From RGIG3528 sp045629005 (lineage in GTDB: Bacteria; Bacillota; Clostridia; Lachnospirales; Lachnospiraceae): a DNA stretch of 48,518 nt. The notes beneath the pieces are model-generated. The model was not told the DNA's origin, did no database searches, and saw only the letters and a list, made by a program, of their open reading frames with translations. Shown piece by piece: positions 47,176 through 48,518 of the stretch. Location: positions 1 to 48,518 of the forward strand of contig JAZQQJ010000029.1 of assembly GCA_045629005.1 (NCBI GenBank), in the 5' to 3' direction. The stretch's first letter is position 1. The number at the start of each line of letters is the position of its first letter. The translations under genes were made by a program, and so were the position numbers.

Positions 47176-48518
47176 TTAATCATCCTTCTGTGTATCATAA
47201 TAAGTTTCTTTAAATGTTGAACCAAAAATACCCATGCCGATTTCATCAAATGCATCACATACTGATGAATACTTACCGTTTTCGCAACCTTCAAAGAATC
47301 TATGCTTTCCTTGTTTTACAGCATCCTCATAAAGGTACATGATTACTTTACTCTTGAAAGCATCCATGAACTTCGCAACATCGACAATCATACCTTCTTC
47401 GTTAGATTCAACTGCACCTTTCGATAAGAAGAACGGCCCCATCAATTTATCTTCATTGATTTTGAAATCTGCAGATGACATCTTATCGTTAATTGCTCTT
47501 CTAAGGAGGTTCCATTCAACCACCTCATCAGAACCCGCAAGTACAACTTTTCCTTTTCCAGAAATATTGGATTCATTCTCATTTATTCCAAGATATTCGA
47601 AATTCCATCTTCTCTTGAAAGCGGTATCCATAGGGAACACGCCCTGGTCAGCACTGTTCATAGTAGCCCAGATAAACATGTTGTCCGGAATCTTTATCTT
47701 GTTGTAGTCCTCCGGATTTCCTCCCAGTTCCTTCGCAAGATATTTCTTTATGTCTTCAGATGCCTGGATAGGATACTCACTGACCTCATCCTCGTCACGG
47801 TCAAGAAGCTGGAAAATATCACCAAATACTGCGGCTACATTTGCGCGGTTGATCTCCTCAATAATAAGCAGATACGGCTTCGGATTTGCACGTCTTGCGC
47901 TCTTAAGCGCATTCACATATACGCGCATAAACGGTCCCGGAACATACTCATAAGCTATATCGCTTGATGCTTCCTGACCGGTAAGCAGACTTACATACTT
48001 CCTGATTGCCTTGCCGTGGTTTCTTTCTACACTGTTGTCACCGGCTGCATCTGTTTCATCCTGTTTGCGGGTCTTGAATATCTCATCTGTGTAAAGTCCA
48101 AGCAGCATGGGAAGTCTGGTCAGACCGTCACCTTTGAACTTTTCAAACAACAGGTCATATTTCTCCTGTGCTGTCTTTCCGTTATCATTCAAAACAGAAA
48201 TAACATAATCCGTATCCCTGTCCGCCGTTTTCTTTTTATTCGAAACCATAACCGGTTTGTATGTTCCGACAAAGTTTGCATACGAATAATCCGGATGGAA
48301 TGTTACACGCTCGTAATCAGTTTCGTTGTCTGCTCCGAGCAGTTCCTTCCTTTCCTTGTTGAGCATAAAGCTCTTTCCTGTTCCGGGAGCACCAAAAAAG
48401 ATACGATTGCGCAGCTTTGAGCGTAAAATTCCTGTATTAAATACAAGTTCTTCATTACTCGGAATTTCTGTATCAAACTCCTCATCCTTAACATATTTAT
48501 CTGACAATAAATCTGCTA
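47176..48518 (-). CDS. McrB-like AAA+ GTPase restriction subunit (5' end cut by window edge)
   Basis: The frame is open to base 48518. A TTG at 48507 could be a start, but the reading continues upstream, so the gene may be longer. Walker A is NRIFFGAPGTGKSFML, Walker B is YLLIIEEINRANVAAVFGDI, the McrB-type sensor is IWATMNSADQGVFPMDTAF, and KRRWNFEY gives the arginine fingers. NTP-driven translocation by such proteins triggers the LlaJI/McrC nuclease downstream. Any N-terminal recognition domain would lie outside the window. Confidence 0.93.
   Translation of the reverse strand, partial: ADLLSDKYVKDEEFDTEIPSNEELVFNTGILRSKLRNRIFFGAPGTGKSFMLNKERKELLGADNETDYERVTFHPDYSYANFVGTYKPVMVSNKKKTADRDTDYVISVLNDNGKTAQEKYDLLFEKFKGDGLTRLPMLLGLYTDEIFKTRKQDETDAAGDNSVERNHGKAIRKYVSLLTGQEASSDIAYEYVPGPFMRVYVNALKSARRANPKPYLLIIEEINRANVAAVFGDIFQLLDRDEDEVSEYPIQASEDIKKYLAKELGGNPEDYNKIKIPDNMFIWATMNSADQGVFPMDTAFKRRWNFEYLGINENESNISGKGKVVLAGSDEVVEWNLLRRAINDKMSSADFKINEDKLMGPFFLSKGAVESNEEGMIVDVAKFMDAFKSKVIMYLYEDAVKQGKHRFFEGCENGKYSSVCDAFDEIGMGIFGSTFKETYYDTQKDD

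Noticed and set aside
1..48518. Total length close to that of phage lambda DNA
   Set aside because: Gene content is unrelated to lambda, and both window ends lie inside genes, so the length has no meaning.
1..48518. tRNA genes, CRISPR arrays, insertion sequences
   Set aside because: No cloverleaf, regular spaced repeat or transposase was seen by eye on either strand. A tRNAscan or CRISPR search would settle this.

Overview
The window is most of a temperate siphovirus-type prophage of a low-to-moderate GC Firmicute, followed by a restriction-modification island. A Clostridia host, probably a Lachnospiraceae member, is suggested by strong GGAGG ribosome sites, a Tn916-type integrase, a phi13-type major tail protein, and small families such as DUF5049, DUF4314, DUF3846, DUF1492 and DUF7768. 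The host assignment is inference. Both ends are cut inside genes: the integrase loses its C-terminus at base 1, and the McrB-like gene runs off base 48518. No attachment site, tRNA or CRISPR array was found.

Layout: almost every phage gene is on the minus strand, so the phage programme reads from right to left. At 37.8-38.75 kb a rightward XRE repressor and a 54-aa leftward first gene diverge from an operator region with a 22-bp perfect palindrome. The early region (37.5-27.6 kb) encodes a sigma-region-4-like protein, DUF3846, a SNF2 helicase, a small coiled-coil protein, a Cys-rich candidate ssDNA-binding protein, a family A DNA polymerase with proofreading motifs, a DUF7768 protein, a primase/SF3 helicase, a VRR-NUC nuclease and a DUF1492 late-regulator-like protein. 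Packaging follows: HNH endonuclease, candidate cos site, small terminase, two DNA methyltransferases with accessory genes, and large terminase. Next come three fibre-like genes, portal, ClpP-like protease, HK97 major capsid, connectors, tail tube, a frameshifted tail chaperone pair, tape measure, Dit, hub and a mosaic receptor-binding protein. The holin and two-catalytic-domain endolysin follow. The integration module (Zn/HTH protein, two Xis-like proteins, Int) lies at the far late end.

To the right of the repressor lies an accessory and defence segment. It holds a 633-aa ImmA/IrrE-like metallopeptidase with an HTH, a rightward HNH endonuclease, a leftward operon of RHH regulator plus two 5-methylcytosine methyltransferases, and a leftward operon of McrB-like GTPase, LlaJI-family nuclease and a 216-aa unknown protein. 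The two methyltransferases with an McrBC-like restriction unit resemble the BsuMI and LlaJI systems. The additional HNH nuclease and an endonuclease III-like cysteine loop in one methyltransferase are unusual.

The least expected signals are in RNA. A ~105-nt minus-strand structured leader with an intrinsic terminator precedes the sigma-like gene and has a competing downstream pairing partner. A short leader motif (GGGTTGC, 4-6 nt, TCGGCAG-like, TAG) recurs before four leftward genes. Several minus-strand terminators, whose G-U pairs fit only that strand, sit inside the late gene series. The HNH gene leader carries a ladder of mutually exclusive hairpins.
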